Of a DNA stretch of 64,000 nt, positions 43,911-52,587 are shown in pieces. The notes below the pieces were generated by a model. That model did not search any database. It had not been told where the DNA came from and saw only the letters and a program-made list of their open reading frames with translations. Within the stretch, counting starts at the first letter, position 1. Every line of letters starts with the position of its first letter. The DNA is taken from positions 1-64,000 of the forward strand of contig CAYGXJ010000004.1 of the NCBI GenBank assembly GCA_964353865.1, in the 5' to 3' direction. The translations under genes were made by a program, and so were the position numbers. The DNA comes from RBG-16-64-43 sp964353865. GTDB taxonomy: Bacteria > Chloroflexota > Anaerolineae > Anaerolineales > RBG-16-64-43.

Positions 43911-44867
43911 ATGGCCGAACGTCTGCTGATCACGGGAGCGACCGGCTTCATCGGGCGGGCCATCTGCCAGGTCTTTTCGCGGCGGGCCTACGACTTGCGC
44001 CTTCTTCTCCGGCCCTCGCGATCTATCCGGGGTCTTCCGCCGGGGCGCTCGGAGGTTGCGGTCGCCTCGCTTTCCGATGCCCGCTCTCTGCGGGCGGCCT
44101 TGGTGGGCGTCCAGACCATCATTCACCTGGCCTCGGCCGAAGGTGAGCGCCGGCGGCGCGACCTGCTTGCCACCGATGTGGAAGGAACGGCGCTGCTTGT
44201 CGAGCAGGCCCGCCTGGCCGGCGTCCGGCGAGTGGTCTACCTCAGCCACATCGGTGCCAGCCGCATCTCGGCTTTTCCCTTCCTCCAGGCCAAGGGAATC
44301 GCCGAACAGATCCTGCTTGAGAGCGGCCTGCCCACCTGTATCTTGCGCACCTCCTCGGTTTTCGGCCCCGAGGATTCATTCACCAACGTGATCGCCATGG
44401 CCGCCAGCGCCGTGCCGGTGGCGTTCTTCGTGCCACAGGGCCAGCCTTTGTTGCAGCCGTTGTGGGTGGGTGACTTGGTTGCGGCGATCGACCTGGCGCT
44501 GCGCCAGGAGATGGGCTTTGGGCAGGTGCTCTCGATCGGGGGACCCGAGCACCTCACGATTGACGAAGTAGTGCAAACGGTGTTGGCCGCGTGCCGCCGC
44601 TCGCGAGTTCTGGTGCGGGTGTGGCCGCCCTACCTGCGCCTGGGTGCCACCATGCTTGACGCACTCCTGCCGTACTCGCCGCTGACTCCTTACTGGATCG
44701 ACTACCTCGCCGTGAACCGCACCTGCGAGGCGAACGCCTTGGCGCGTTGGTTCGGCATTCGGCCGGCCCGGCTTGCGGATCGGCTCGACTACTTGGGCCG
44801 TGGTCGAGGCCTGCGTGGACTGATGCGTTTCATCTGGCGCGGTCCGCTGGCCCTCTCCGCTGGATGA
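43911..44867 (+). CDS. NAD(P)-binding epimerase-like protein (NDUFA9-like atypical SDR)
   Basis: The 318-residue protein begins with LLITGATGFIGRAICQVF, the cofactor motif of extended/atypical SDRs. VVYLSHIGA and FLQAKGIAEQILLESG follow, with the lysine but without a classical YxxxK. LRTSSVFGPEDSF matches the region shared by complex-I-associated NDUFA9-like proteins and related NAD(P)H-binding proteins. A hydrophobic C-terminal stretch around residues 245-265 may be membrane-associated. Enzyme activity is uncertain. Confidence 0.82.
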   Translation: MAERLLITGATGFIGRAICQVFSRRAYDLRLLLRPSRSIRGLPPGRSEVAVASLSDARSLRAALVGVQTIIHLASAEGERRRRDLLATDVEGTALLVEQARLAGVRRVVYLSHIGASRISAFPFLQAKGIAEQILLESGLPTCILRTSSVFGPEDSFTNVIAMAASAVPVAFFVPQGQPLLQPLWVGDLVAAIDLALRQEMGFGQVLSIGGPEHLTIDEVVQTVLAACRRSRVLVRVWPPYLRLGATMLDALLPYSPLTPYWIDYLAVNRTCEANALARWFGIRPARLADRLDYLGRGRGLRGLMRFIWRGPLALSAG

Positions 44868-44889
44868 GCTGCGGAGCTTCTCCGGCTGG

Positions 44890-44918
44890 TTGACAAGCGA
44901 AGCCTCCGCCCCCACAAT
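44890..44918 (+). promoter_or_regulatory. Promoter upstream of menC
   Basis: A perfect TTGACA (44890-44895), a 17-base spacer and CACAAT (44913-44918). The predicted start near 44925 leaves a leader of about 57 bases. Confidence 0.55.
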
Positions 44919-44981
44919 GTGAGACCGGCACGCGCCCCCAACCCCGGGGCGCCGCGAAATGAGGCTGGGAAGGATCCAGGC

Positions 44982-46091
44982 ATGCGACTTGAATCGGTCG
45001 AACTCCATCACATCCGCATGTCCCTGCGCGAGCCGTTCGAAACCTCTTTCGGTGTCACTCGTGAGCGGGAGGCGGTGTTGGTTCGAGCCTGCGCCCGGGG
45101 TGCGGAGGGCTGGGGCGAGTGTGTTGCCGGCCAACGGCCGGACTTCTCCTATGAGACCGCCCGCACGGTGTGGCACGTGCTGACCGACTTTCTTGTCCCC
45201 GCCGCCCTTGCGACCGAAGTGGAAGAACCGCAACAACTGCGGCGGGTGCTGGACGGAGCTCGCGGGCATCCCATGGCCAAAGCCGGACTCGAGGCCGCAG
45301 TATGGGATTTGTTCGCGAAGCAGGCCGGGCACTCGTTGGCCCACTACCTGGGTGGAACGGGCAACCGGGTAGCGGTGGGTGTCTCCATCGGCATTCAAGA
45401 AAGCACGCCCGCGTTGCTGCGGGCGGTGGAAGAGTACGTGCGCCGCGGGTACGCCCGGGTCAAGGTCAAGATCAAACCCGGCCGAGACGTCGAGGAGGTG
45501 CGCGCTCTGCGCAAGGCGTTCCCGGGGCTCGCATTGCAGGTGGACGCGAATGCAGCCTATTCACTTGCGGACCTGCCGGTGTTCAAAGCGCTGGACGAAT
45601 TCGACTTGGCGATGATCGAGCAGCCGCTGGGGGCGACGGAACTGACCGATCACAGTCGACTGCAGGCCCAACTGCGGACGCCGGTCTGCCTGGACGAGAG
45701 CATCGGCGATGCCGCCAGTGCCGGGGCCGCACTCGATGTGGGCGCCTGCCGCATCATCAACATCCAGCCCGCCCGAGTTGGAGGGTTGGGTGAGGCGCGC
45801 CGCATCCACGATCTGTGCGCGCAGCGCAGCGTTCCGGGATGGTGCGGTGGCATGCTCGAAACGGGGATCGGGCGCGCGGCCAGTGTCGCTCTGGCCACGC
45901 TGCCCAACTTCCGGCTGGCGGCGGACCTTTCGGCTTCAGATCGATACTACGCCGAAGACCTGATCGAGCAGCCCTTCGTACTCAACAGCGACAGCACGCT
46001 GACCGTCCCTGCCGGACCGGGGATCGGCGTCGACCTGCGATGGGATCGGCTGCGTCGGGTCACGCTGCGGCGCGCCCTTCTTAGGGAGTAA
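44982..46091 (+). CDS. menC: Enolase-superfamily o-succinylbenzoate synthase
   Basis: The 369-residue enzyme is of the muconate-lactonising subgroup. The catalytic lysine pair is in ARVKVKIKPGRD. Metal ligands lie in QVDANAAY, MIEQPL and LDESIG, the second lysine is replaced by the INIQPARVGGLGEA block typical of this family (its Lys position reads Gln), and WCGGMLETGIGRAA closes the site. MenC makes o-succinylbenzoate for menaquinone; close relatives racemise N-acylamino acids. No other men genes are seen here, so the assignment is by family resemblance. Start ATG 44982 follows GGGAAGGA. Its last 11 bases overlap the end of the opposing VTT gene. Confidence 0.82.
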   Translation: MRLESVELHHIRMSLREPFETSFGVTREREAVLVRACARGAEGWGECVAGQRPDFSYETARTVWHVLTDFLVPAALATEVEEPQQLRRVLDGARGHPMAKAGLEAAVWDLFAKQAGHSLAHYLGGTGNRVAVGVSIGIQESTPALLRAVEEYVRRGYARVKVKIKPGRDVEEVRALRKAFPGLALQVDANAAYSLADLPVFKALDEFDLAMIEQPLGATELTDHSRLQAQLRTPVCLDESIGDAASAGAALDVGACRIINIQPARVGGLGEARRIHDLCAQRSVPGWCGGMLETGIGRAASVALATLPNFRLAADLSASDRYYAEDLIEQPFVLNSDSTLTVPAGPGIGVDLRWDRLRRVTLRRALLRE

Positions 46092-46635
46092 GCCACTGCA
46101 GCGCGTACGCGCCGGCGAAGGCGAACGCCAGCATCTTGAGCGTCTTGCCGATCCAACAATAAAAAAGGAACTTGTGCACGGGCATCCGCAGGATGCCCGC
46201 GATGATTCCTGCCACGTCGAAGACCGGATTGGGGATAAAGGCCAGCACCATGATCGTCAACGCCCCGTAGCGGCGCATCAGATGTTCCAGGCGCTCGACG
46301 CGTGATGTTCGCTCGAGCACCGCGCGCCCGGAGAACCCCGCCAGGTATCCGGAGAGTTCGCCCAACGCCGCGCCCGCCCCGGCCGCCAATGCCACCGGTA
46401 ACGGGGGAAACACCGCTCCCATGCTGAAGACGAATGCCACGCCCGGCGCGGGCAAGAAGAGGGTGGCATTGGCGAGAATCGATAGCAGGAAGATACCCGG
46501 GTAGCCGTACACCGCCAACTGCGCGGCGTGGTCGCGAATGGAGAAGATGTAGAGCGTAATGCCGATCACGGCCGCCAGGCTGAGCAGGCGCGCCACGGTC
46601 AGCCAGATACCGCTGAGGCCCTTGCGGGTGTTCAT
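46081..46635 (-). CDS. VTT-domain (DedA/SNARE-associated type) membrane protein
   Basis: The 184-residue membrane protein has about four to five hydrophobic segments. The VTT signature region is seen as FLPAPGVAFVFSMGAVF and GAALGELSGYLAGFSG, followed by FIPNPVFDVAGIIAGILRM. DedA/VTT proteins are implicated in lipid scrambling, including undecaprenyl-phosphate recycling, in other bacteria. The ATG at 46635 overlaps the mevalonate kinase stop by four bases. Being last in a run with mevalonate kinase and a polyprenyl-phosphate-type UbiA, it could handle polyprenyl lipids, which is inference. Confidence 0.85.
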   Translation of the reverse strand: MNTRKGLSGIWLTVARLLSLAAVIGITLYIFSIRDHAAQLAVYGYPGIFLLSILANATLFLPAPGVAFVFSMGAVFPPLPVALAAGAGAALGELSGYLAGFSGRAVLERTSRVERLEHLMRRYGALTIMVLAFIPNPVFDVAGIIAGILRMPVHKFLFYCWIGKTLKMLAFAFAGAYALQWLTP

Positions 46636-47558
46636 GGTTGAACGGTCGTTGTGCGCACCCACCGAGCTCCTGCGGCTTCACACGCGGCCCGAATGGCCGC
46701 GGCCTGGTGTGCCTCACCCAGCGCAATAATGTTCCCCCCCATGCCCGCGCCTGTAAGTTTGGCACCCAGCGCGCCGGCACGGCGCGCGGCTTGCGCGATT
46801 CGCTCGAGCCCAGCGGTAGAAACCCCGAGCATCTCGAGCAAGTCCTGGTTGCGGTTCATCAGAACGCCGACCCGCGCCAAGTCACCTTCCGCCAGCGCCG
46901 CCAGCGACTGACGCGCGCAGGCCCCAATCTCATCGAACAGGCGCTCGAAGGTGGGCGTATCCCGTTGCCACGCATCGCGAACAACCCCGACGGCCACGCG
47001 TGTCTGGGTGCGTACTCCGCTGTCGGCGATCGTTAGGTCGAATGGGGCACCGAGATCTAGTGGTTGCGGGGGTGTGCCGCGGACGAAGACAATCAGCCGC
47101 TCGAGGGCGATGACCGAGTTGTCAATGCCGGAAGGCGTGCCGTGATAGACGGCTTCCGCCTCGAAAACGATGGCCGAGACCTGTGCCGGAGCGAGGTCGA
47201 CGCCGTGCGCGGAAGCCAATGCCCGCACGATGGCTGTGGTCACGGCAGCGCCGGAGCCGAGCCCGGAGGCCACCGGAATTTCGGACGTGATGCGCAGCGT
47301 GCCCTGGCGCACTTCGAGGCCCAGCCGCTCGCAGACAATTCGCAGTGTTTCCCTGAGCGGGTGGCCAACGGAAAGTGCCGCGAGCGGCGAGGTCACGTCG
47401 ATCTGCGGCGCGTCGAGCGAAATGGGGAAGTTTCCGGGCAGGTATTCGGCGCGGGCGCGTAGGCCGGGCAGAGGCAGAGCCACGGCCGGGCGCCCGTAGA
47501 CGACCGCGTGCTCGCCGAACAAAATGACTTTGGCGCACGCGGTGGCCGAGAAGCTCAT
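46632..47558 (-). CDS. mvk: Mevalonate kinase
   Basis: The 308-residue GHMP kinase phosphorylates mevalonate. The N-terminus ACAKVILFGEHAVVYG is the mevalonate-kinase form of motif 1, and PVASGLGSGAAVTTAIV is the ATP loop. HGTPSGIDNSV carries the catalytic Asp region, and KLTGAGMGGNIIAL is motif 3. Length is typical of archaeal/bacterial enzymes. The start ATG 47558 overlaps the UbiA stop by four bases (ATGA). It supplies the mevalonate phosphate expected to be used by the decarboxylase and IPK encoded about 18 kb away. Confidence 0.95.
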   Translation of the reverse strand: MSFSATACAKVILFGEHAVVYGRPAVALPLPGLRARAEYLPGNFPISLDAPQIDVTSPLAALSVGHPLRETLRIVCERLGLEVRQGTLRITSEIPVASGLGSGAAVTTAIVRALASAHGVDLAPAQVSAIVFEAEAVYHGTPSGIDNSVIALERLIVFVRGTPPQPLDLGAPFDLTIADSGVRTQTRVAVGVVRDAWQRDTPTFERLFDEIGACARQSLAALAEGDLARVGVLMNRNQDLLEMLGVSTAGLERIAQAARRAGALGAKLTGAGMGGNIIALGEAHQAAAIRAACEAAGARWVRTTTVQP

Positions 47559-48433
47559 CGCTGGAGGTAGAGGATGCCCATGGCGGACACCGCCCACAAC
47601 ACCACGCCGGCCTGCAGCGGGCGATCCATCATGACGATTTCCTCGGGTGCGCCGCCAGCCTTTTCCACCTGGATGAGGTACAGGTAGCGGAAGATGCTGT
47701 ACACCACAAAGGGCACCGTCAGCATCATCGAATGATTGGCGGGCAGGTTGGGCGCCGAAAAGGTATACAGCGAGTAGGCGACGATCGTCGCCGCCGACAC
47801 GATCTGAATGTAGCTGTCGAGCAAGGGGAGGGTGTACCCATCCAGCACGCGGCGGTGATTAGAGGCCTCGTCGACCAACAACGCCAGCTCGGCGCGGCGC
47901 TTGCCGAAGCTGATGTACAGCGCGAGGAGGATCGTGCATACGTACAGCCATGGCGAAAACCGTTCGACCTCGATCAAGGTCACCCCGGCCGCCACGCGGA
48001 TGACAAACCCCGCAGCCACCGTCAAGGCATCCACGATCGGCACGTGCTTGAGCGCGAAAGAATAGGCCAGGTTGAGCAGCAAGTAGCCGAAGACAAGCCA
48101 TCCGAGAACCGGGTTCAACAAGAACGCCAGGGCGACGGAGAGCGGGCCGAGCACCGCCGACACGGCCAGCGCCAGGGCCACTGAGATCTCGCCCGCGGCG
48201 ATCGGCCGCTTGCGCTTGTCGGGGTGCAGCCGGTCCTGGTTGCGGTCGGCGACGTCGTTGATGAGGTAGACCACGCCCGACGCCAGGCACAGCAGCACGA
48301 ACCCGCCCGCGGTACGCAACAGCGCATCCAGATGCAGTATTTGCCGGTCGAAGCCGAGCGCGGCGAAGATGAAGATGTTTTTCGGCCACTGACGCGGCCG
48401 CATGCTTTTGAAGAGGAGGCGCAGCGTCTGCAT
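47555..48433 (-). CDS. UbiA-family prenyltransferase (decaprenyl-phosphate phosphoribosyltransferase-like)
   Basis: The 292-residue membrane enzyme has about eight hydrophobic segments. The first Asp-rich motif is YLINDVADRNQDRLHPDKR, and the second-loop region is NLAYSFALKHVPIVDAL followed by a DGYTLPLLDSY motif. The opening SMRPRQWPKN and the spacing match the subgroup that uses polyprenyl phosphate and phosphoribosyl diphosphate (as in arabinan precursor synthesis) rather than quinone prenylation. Substrate assignment is by resemblance only. It starts one base after the GTPase stop and overlaps mevalonate kinase. Confidence 0.85.
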   Translation of the reverse strand: MQTLRLLFKSMRPRQWPKNIFIFAALGFDRQILHLDALLRTAGGFVLLCLASGVVYLINDVADRNQDRLHPDKRKRPIAAGEISVALALAVSAVLGPLSVALAFLLNPVLGWLVFGYLLLNLAYSFALKHVPIVDALTVAAGFVIRVAAGVTLIEVERFSPWLYVCTILLALYISFGKRRAELALLVDEASNHRRVLDGYTLPLLDSYIQIVSAATIVAYSLYTFSAPNLPANHSMMLTVPFVVYSIFRYLYLIQVEKAGGAPEEIVMMDRPLQAGVVLWAVSAMGILYLQR

Positions 48434-48434
48434 G

Positions 48435-48944
48435 CTAGACCTCCTCGATCAGGCGCGACAGCACCTGACGGACGGAGGCCGCCCGCGTACCGACGCAGGG
48501 CAATGCGGCGCCCTCCGCTCCGGGCGCCACCGCCTGCTGCACTGTGCGCAGCGAGGCAGCCCCGGGGATGTCCTGCTTGTTGGCCGCAACCATGAAGGGG
48601 ACTCCGAGCGCGGCAAACCGCGCGAGCAGCTCGCGCGCACCGGCGAAGCTTCCGGGCGCGGTCGAATCCACGATCAATAGCACCGCATCGGTTTCCGCGG
48701 AGAGAATATCCCACATGAAATCGAATCGCTCCTGGCCGGGTGTGCCGGTCAGGTGCACCACAGTGTCGCCCAGCGTGACCCGGCCGTAATCCATGGCCAC
48801 GGTGGTATGGTCCTTGCCGTCACCCCCCACGCGAGTCAACCGCCGCTCGGTGGAGACGACTTCGATTTCGGAAATGGTCCGCACCAGGCACGATTTGCCC
48901 GCTCCAAAAGGTCCGGTCACGAGTACCTTGACGTGTCGGGTCAT
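48435..48944 (-). CDS. Small Ras-like GTPase (conservon CvnD-like)
   Basis: The 169-residue GTP-binding protein has a P-loop GPFGAGKSCLV, a G3 motif GTPGQERFDFMW and a G4 motif ANKQD. The DAVLLIVDST strand is typical. It resembles the stand-alone GTPases of actinobacterial conservons and of MglA-like polarity proteins; GTPG in place of DTAG/DxxG at switch II is a mark of this branch. It lies six bases after an OmpR-type regulator and at the end of a protein-phosphorylation gene run, where it could be an output switch. Confidence 0.87.
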   Translation of the reverse strand: MTRHVKVLVTGPFGAGKSCLVRTISEIEVVSTERRLTRVGGDGKDHTTVAMDYGRVTLGDTVVHLTGTPGQERFDFMWDILSAETDAVLLIVDSTAPGSFAGARELLARFAALGVPFMVAANKQDIPGAASLRTVQQAVAPGAEGAALPCVGTRAASVRQVLSRLIEEV

Positions 48945-48950
48945 TCCTGC

Positions 48951-49691
48951 TCACTTCTCTGCCGGAGGTGCCGCGACGCTGTCCTCGCGACGGAAATCGA
49001 AAAAGCGGTATCCCACACCGTGCTCGGTGAGAATGTAGAGCGGGTGGGAGGGATTCTTTTCGAGCTTCTGCCGCAGATAGTTGATGTACAGGCGCAGGTA
49101 ATGCGTCTCGCCGCGGTATTCATAGCCCCACACTTTGGCCAGCAGCTGGTCGTGGGGCACCACCCAACCCGCGTTCTGCACCAAATGATAAAGCAAGCGA
49201 AATTCGGTCGGACGCAAGCGCACCAGCTTGCCCTCGACCCACACTTCGCGCCGGTCGAAATCCAGGCGCAACCGCTCGTCGATCACCAGCGGGCCGGTTG
49301 CGCCGGGCTGCGGGCCCTCCAGCCGGCGCAACACGGCGCGGATGCGGCTGACGAGTTCGCGCGGGCTGAAAGGTTTGGTGACGTAGTCGTCGGCACCCAT
49401 CTCCAGGCCGCGCACGCGTTCGTTCTCCTCGCCCTTGGCCGTGACCATGATGACCGGCACGCTGGAAAACTCACGCATCATTCCCAGCACTTCGAAGCCG
49501 TCCAGGTCGGGCAGCATCACGTCCAGCAAGACCAGGTCGGGCAGGTCGTTGCGCAGCCGCTCAAGCGCCTGGGTGCCGCTTGACGCCTCCGAAACCTGGA
49601 AGCCGTCGTGCTCCAGGTTCAGGCGGATGAAGCGAACCATGCGCGGTTCGTCATCGACCACCAGGATGCGTCGGCGCGGCGTCGCAGGCAT
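48951..49691 (-). CDS. OmpR-family DNA-binding response regulator
   Basis: The 246-residue regulator has a receiver domain (VVDDEPRMV, phospho-Asp in VLLDVMLPDLDG, lysine in YVTKPFSP). A C-terminal winged helix of the OmpR type follows (LRPTEFRLLYHLVQ, HDQLLAKVWG, YILTEHGVGYRF). I choose ATG 49691 over TTG 49709. No histidine kinase is adjacent; it is flanked by a small unknown protein and a GTPase and is downstream of a Ser/Thr kinase system, so cross-talk between phosphorylation types is conceivable. Confidence 0.93.
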   Translation of the reverse strand: MPATPRRRILVVDDEPRMVRFIRLNLEHDGFQVSEASSGTQALERLRNDLPDLVLLDVMLPDLDGFEVLGMMREFSSVPVIMVTAKGEENERVRGLEMGADDYVTKPFSPRELVSRIRAVLRRLEGPQPGATGPLVIDERLRLDFDRREVWVEGKLVRLRPTEFRLLYHLVQNAGWVVPHDQLLAKVWGYEYRGETHYLRLYINYLRQKLEKNPSHPLYILTEHGVGYRFFDFRREDSVAAPPAEK

Positions 49692-49695
49692 CGTG

Positions 49696-49938
49696 CTACT
49701 CGCGCACAAACGTCACCAGCCGCTCCTCGGCCTCGCCCGGCAGGACCTCGATGAAGGCGACGCGGCTGGCTGCCCAAATCACGGTGGAGACGTTCTCCTG
49801 CAAGTAGGGCAGGTCCTTGCCGTCGCGTCGGCGCGGGTGATGGACGGTGAGGAAGGTGGCCGTGGCAGGCGGCATGTCGTCCATCTCCGCCATCACCGCC
49901 TCCTCGTTGACCAGATGCACCAGCACGGTGATCGACAT
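49696..49938 (-). CDS. Small unrecognised protein (80 residues)
   Basis: I do not recognise this family. The 80-residue soluble, acidic protein opens with a beta-like strand (MSITVLVHLVNEEAV) and ends with VAFIEVLPGEAEERLVTF. It has a good ribosome site (GGAGG, six bases before ATG 49938), sits 14 bases after the FHA gene and four bases before the response regulator, and keeps codon use like its neighbours, so it is very probably real. Its place between a phosphothreonine reader and a transcription factor suggests a role in that circuit. Confidence 0.75.
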   Translation of the reverse strand: MSITVLVHLVNEEAVMAEMDDMPPATATFLTVHHPRRRDGKDLPYLQENVSTVIWAASRVAFIEVLPGEAEERLVTFVRE

Positions 49939-49952
49939 CCGCGCCTCCGGGG

Positions 49953-50459
49953 CTAGACCTTGCGGAACACCTGGACCTTGAGGCTGCCCAGGCTGATCGT
50001 ATCGTTCTCGCTGAGCGGCATGGGTCTCTCGGGGGTCAAACGCGTGCCGTTGAGGAAGGTGCCGTTGGCACTCCCCAGGTCTACCACCACAAGCGAATCC
50101 CCCTCGTAGCGCAGGTGGCAGTGCAGCCGTGAGACGCCCTTCTCGTGGGCACCGTAGCGGTTGAGGTCGATATCTGGCAGGATGGCCTGGGTTGGTTCCG
50201 CCCGGCCCAGAATGTAGTCCTGCTGGCCGCGCAGCGGAATGGCAACCGTACTGCCCATCACCCGCACGGCAATCGAATCCTGGCGGGTGAGCAGGGCCGG
50301 GCCTTGAGTTGGGCGAGGCTTGGTGGTGATTTCTTCGGCCTCGTCGACGGGCAAGGAGACGGTCGGTGAGGCGGCGTCCTCATCCACCATCAACCCGCAC
50401 TCGGGGCAGAAGAGCGTGCCCAAAAAGAGGGAGGCCTTGCAACGCTGGCAGGTGATCAC
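49953..50459 (-). CDS. Zinc-ribbon and FHA-domain protein
   Basis: The 168-residue protein begins with a four-cysteine zinc ribbon (CQRCKASLFLGTLFCPECG). After a low-complexity linker with several threonines (about 30-60), possibly a phosphorylation target, comes an FHA domain (about 80-165) with YILGRAEP, GVSRLHCHL and DLGSANGTFLNG. FHA domains bind phosphothreonine peptides. It begins in a GTGA overlap with the VWA gene, and its kinase and phosphatase lie just upstream, so it is a natural reader for that kinase. Confidence 0.92.
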   Translation of the reverse strand: MITCQRCKASLFLGTLFCPECGLMVDEDAASPTVSLPVDEAEEITTKPRPTQGPALLTRQDSIAVRVMGSTVAIPLRGQQDYILGRAEPTQAILPDIDLNRYGAHEKGVSRLHCHLRYEGDSLVVVDLGSANGTFLNGTRLTPERPMPLSENDTISLGSLKVQVFRKV

Positions 50460-51718
50460 CGCGGCCCCTCCGCGTGCGCTTCGAGCAGCGCGCGCGTCCC
50501 ATACTTGACCCGCTTCTGCCCGCGCTCGGTCAGCTTGTGATCTTGGGCCAGCGCTTCGGCCTCGGCGATCACCGACTGCGCGAGTTCTCCTTGCCCGATC
50601 TCCAGCAGCTGGGTCGCCAGGCGGTTGAGCCGCCGCGTGCCCAGTTCGGCGTCGCCCGAGCGTGCGTCGGCCAGCGCCTTTTCCTGCAAATGATACAGGT
50701 TCACGCTGCGGGCCGCGGTGAGCAACTGGCCCGAGATCGGCGCGGGCGCGGCCTCTTTGAGCACCGGGAATGACAGCGCCAACGAGGACTTGAGGTGCAG
50801 GTTGGTCTGCGCTAGGTGCGCGCTAAAATGCATCGTGCACACCTCGAAGGAAGCCAGCGGCTCGGGGATGGTGGAAACGACGAACTGCAACAACAGCGAC
50901 AGACTTGTGCCGCTGAAGAGCGATCCCAGGCGCAGCGTCGTCCCCCCGGGCAGCGGCGTGGGCGCGGGCGAGGTGCGGAAGGACGACTGTAGCATGACGC
51001 CCGGCGCAGGATCGATGGCCAACGAGATCTGGTCGGCGTAGACCAGCCCTAGTTCGCGGAACTTCTGTTTGAGCATCCGGTTGAGGGTGGAGACGTCCTC
51101 GATGTAGACCGCTTGGCCGCCCGTCTTGGAGGCCAACGCATCCAGGAAGATGTCGTTCCACGCTTCGCCCACCCCGATGGCCGTAATCTCGATTCCTTCG
51201 AGCGCGGCTTCGTCGGCCAAGTCCATGCAAGCTTGCTCATCGCCATAGGTGCGGCCGTCGGTGATCAGAATCAGGTGGTCTATGGTTCCGCCGACCGCCC
51301 CACGGCGTACCTCTTCCATGCCGGCCCGCAGCCCCTTGAGAATCTCAGTGGCACCGCTGGTCTGGATTTCCGAGAGGCGGCTGTTGGCCGCGGTCGGAGA
51401 GAGGTGGGCATCGGAGGGGATGAGGAGTTCGGCCTTGTCGCTGAAAGTCACCAGGCCGAAACGGTCTTGCGGGCGAAGCAGGCGAATGACTTCGACCGCC
51501 GACGAGCGGGCGGTATCCAGGCGCTCGCCGGTCATGGAGGTCGACCGGTCAAGCACCAGGCACATGTTCAGTGGCGGGGCGGGCAACGCGTCGTCGCGCG
51601 CCGGCGGGCGGACCGCGATGTGCGTGTAGAGGACCTGCGCCTCGGTGTGCACTTGCAGCGCAGTCCGGCTGTGGTTGAGGTCGACGACGAACGGCTCGGC
51701 CGGGGCAGCGCTAGTCAT
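50456..51718 (-). CDS. VWA-domain protein
   Basis: The 420-residue protein carries a von Willebrand A domain (about 40-225) with an intact metal site: DRSTSM (DxSxS), the threonine in SGATEI and the aspartate in ITDGRTYGD. There is no signal peptide or membrane segment, so it should act in the cytosol. A beta-rich middle and a helical C-terminus (about 340-420) follow. It overlaps both PP2C and FHA genes by four bases. VWA, PP2C and kinase genes also group in TerY-type triads, which this resembles without tellurite-resistance genes nearby. Confidence 0.9.
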   Translation of the reverse strand: MTSAAPAEPFVVDLNHSRTALQVHTEAQVLYTHIAVRPPARDDALPAPPLNMCLVLDRSTSMTGERLDTARSSAVEVIRLLRPQDRFGLVTFSDKAELLIPSDAHLSPTAANSRLSEIQTSGATEILKGLRAGMEEVRRGAVGGTIDHLILITDGRTYGDEQACMDLADEAALEGIEITAIGVGEAWNDIFLDALASKTGGQAVYIEDVSTLNRMLKQKFRELGLVYADQISLAIDPAPGVMLQSSFRTSPAPTPLPGGTTLRLGSLFSGTSLSLLLQFVVSTIPEPLASFEVCTMHFSAHLAQTNLHLKSSLALSFPVLKEAAPAPISGQLLTAARSVNLYHLQEKALADARSGDAELGTRRLNRLATQLLEIGQGELAQSVIAEAEALAQDHKLTERGQKRVKYGTRALLEAHAEGPR

Positions 51719-52587
51719 CGCAGGCCTGCCAGCTCCACACAAATGACGGAGATGTTGTCGGGTCCGCCGGCGGCGTTCGCGAGTTGCACCAGCGCATCGC
51801 ACGCGGCTTGGGGTGTGTCGCTGTTGGCCATCGTCTCCTGGATGCGCGCATCGTCCAGCGGGCCCCACAGGCCGTCGGAGCACAACATCAGACGCGCCCC
51901 CGGCTCCCAGGGCAGGGTCAGGAACTCCGGCTCGAGTTCGTCTGTCTGCCCGATGGCGCGCAGCAAGACATTGCGCTGAGCGAAGCGGGTTGCTTCATCC
52001 GGGGTGATCTGGCCGATGTCGATCAAACGCTGCACCAGCGAGTGGTCGCGGGTGACCTGCTGGATCTGCGGCCCAACCATGTAAGCGCGGCTGTCGCCAA
52101 CGTGGGCCAGGAACAGCTGGTTAGAGAACATCAGCGCCGCGGTGAGGGTCGTGCCGCTGCCCGGGAAGTGGCGCAGCACCGACTGATTGGCCGCGATCAT
52201 TGCCCCTTGCAGTATCTCTTGGATGGATAACTGCTCCTCGCCGCCCGATCCGCCGAGCCAGAGTGTGGTGAAGTGGGTCAGCACGTGGCGGGCGAAAGTT
52301 TGCGCGGCCAAGCGGCTGGCGCGCTCGCCCAGCTCGTGCCCGCCCATGCCGTCGGCCACAAGGAACAGGCCGAAGTAGGGCAGGGTGCTGTCGGCCTGCT
52401 GCAGCCCGGTGAGCGCGATGAGCGAATCCTCGTTGGCGGTGCGCACACGGCCAACGTCGTGACCGATGCCCACGTGGAATATCGGCGGTCCGCTCGAGAG
52501 CGCCGCCGTCTTCTCGGACCCGGGGGCGTCGGCGGATGGGGGTGGTGTGTCGGGAGACAAGGATGCAGCCTCGGCTGGTTTAGACAT
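51715..52587 (-). CDS. PP2C-type serine/threonine protein phosphatase
   Basis: The 290-residue phosphatase has all the PP2C motifs: RVRTANEDS, VADGMGGHELGE, GTTLTAAL, AHVGDSRAY, CSDGLWGPL and GPDNISVICVEL. These supply the metal-binding aspartates. The first ~35 residues are a Pro/Ser-rich disordered tail. It starts inside the end of the kinase gene (8-base overlap) and should reverse that kinase's phosphorylations. No membrane segment is seen. Confidence 0.95.
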   Translation of the reverse strand: MSKPAEAASLSPDTPPPSADAPGSEKTAALSSGPPIFHVGIGHDVGRVRTANEDSLIALTGLQQADSTLPYFGLFLVADGMGGHELGERASRLAAQTFARHVLTHFTTLWLGGSGGEEQLSIQEILQGAMIAANQSVLRHFPGSGTTLTAALMFSNQLFLAHVGDSRAYMVGPQIQQVTRDHSLVQRLIDIGQITPDEATRFAQRNVLLRAIGQTDELEPEFLTLPWEPGARLMLCSDGLWGPLDDARIQETMANSDTPQAACDALVQLANAAGGPDNISVICVELAGLR

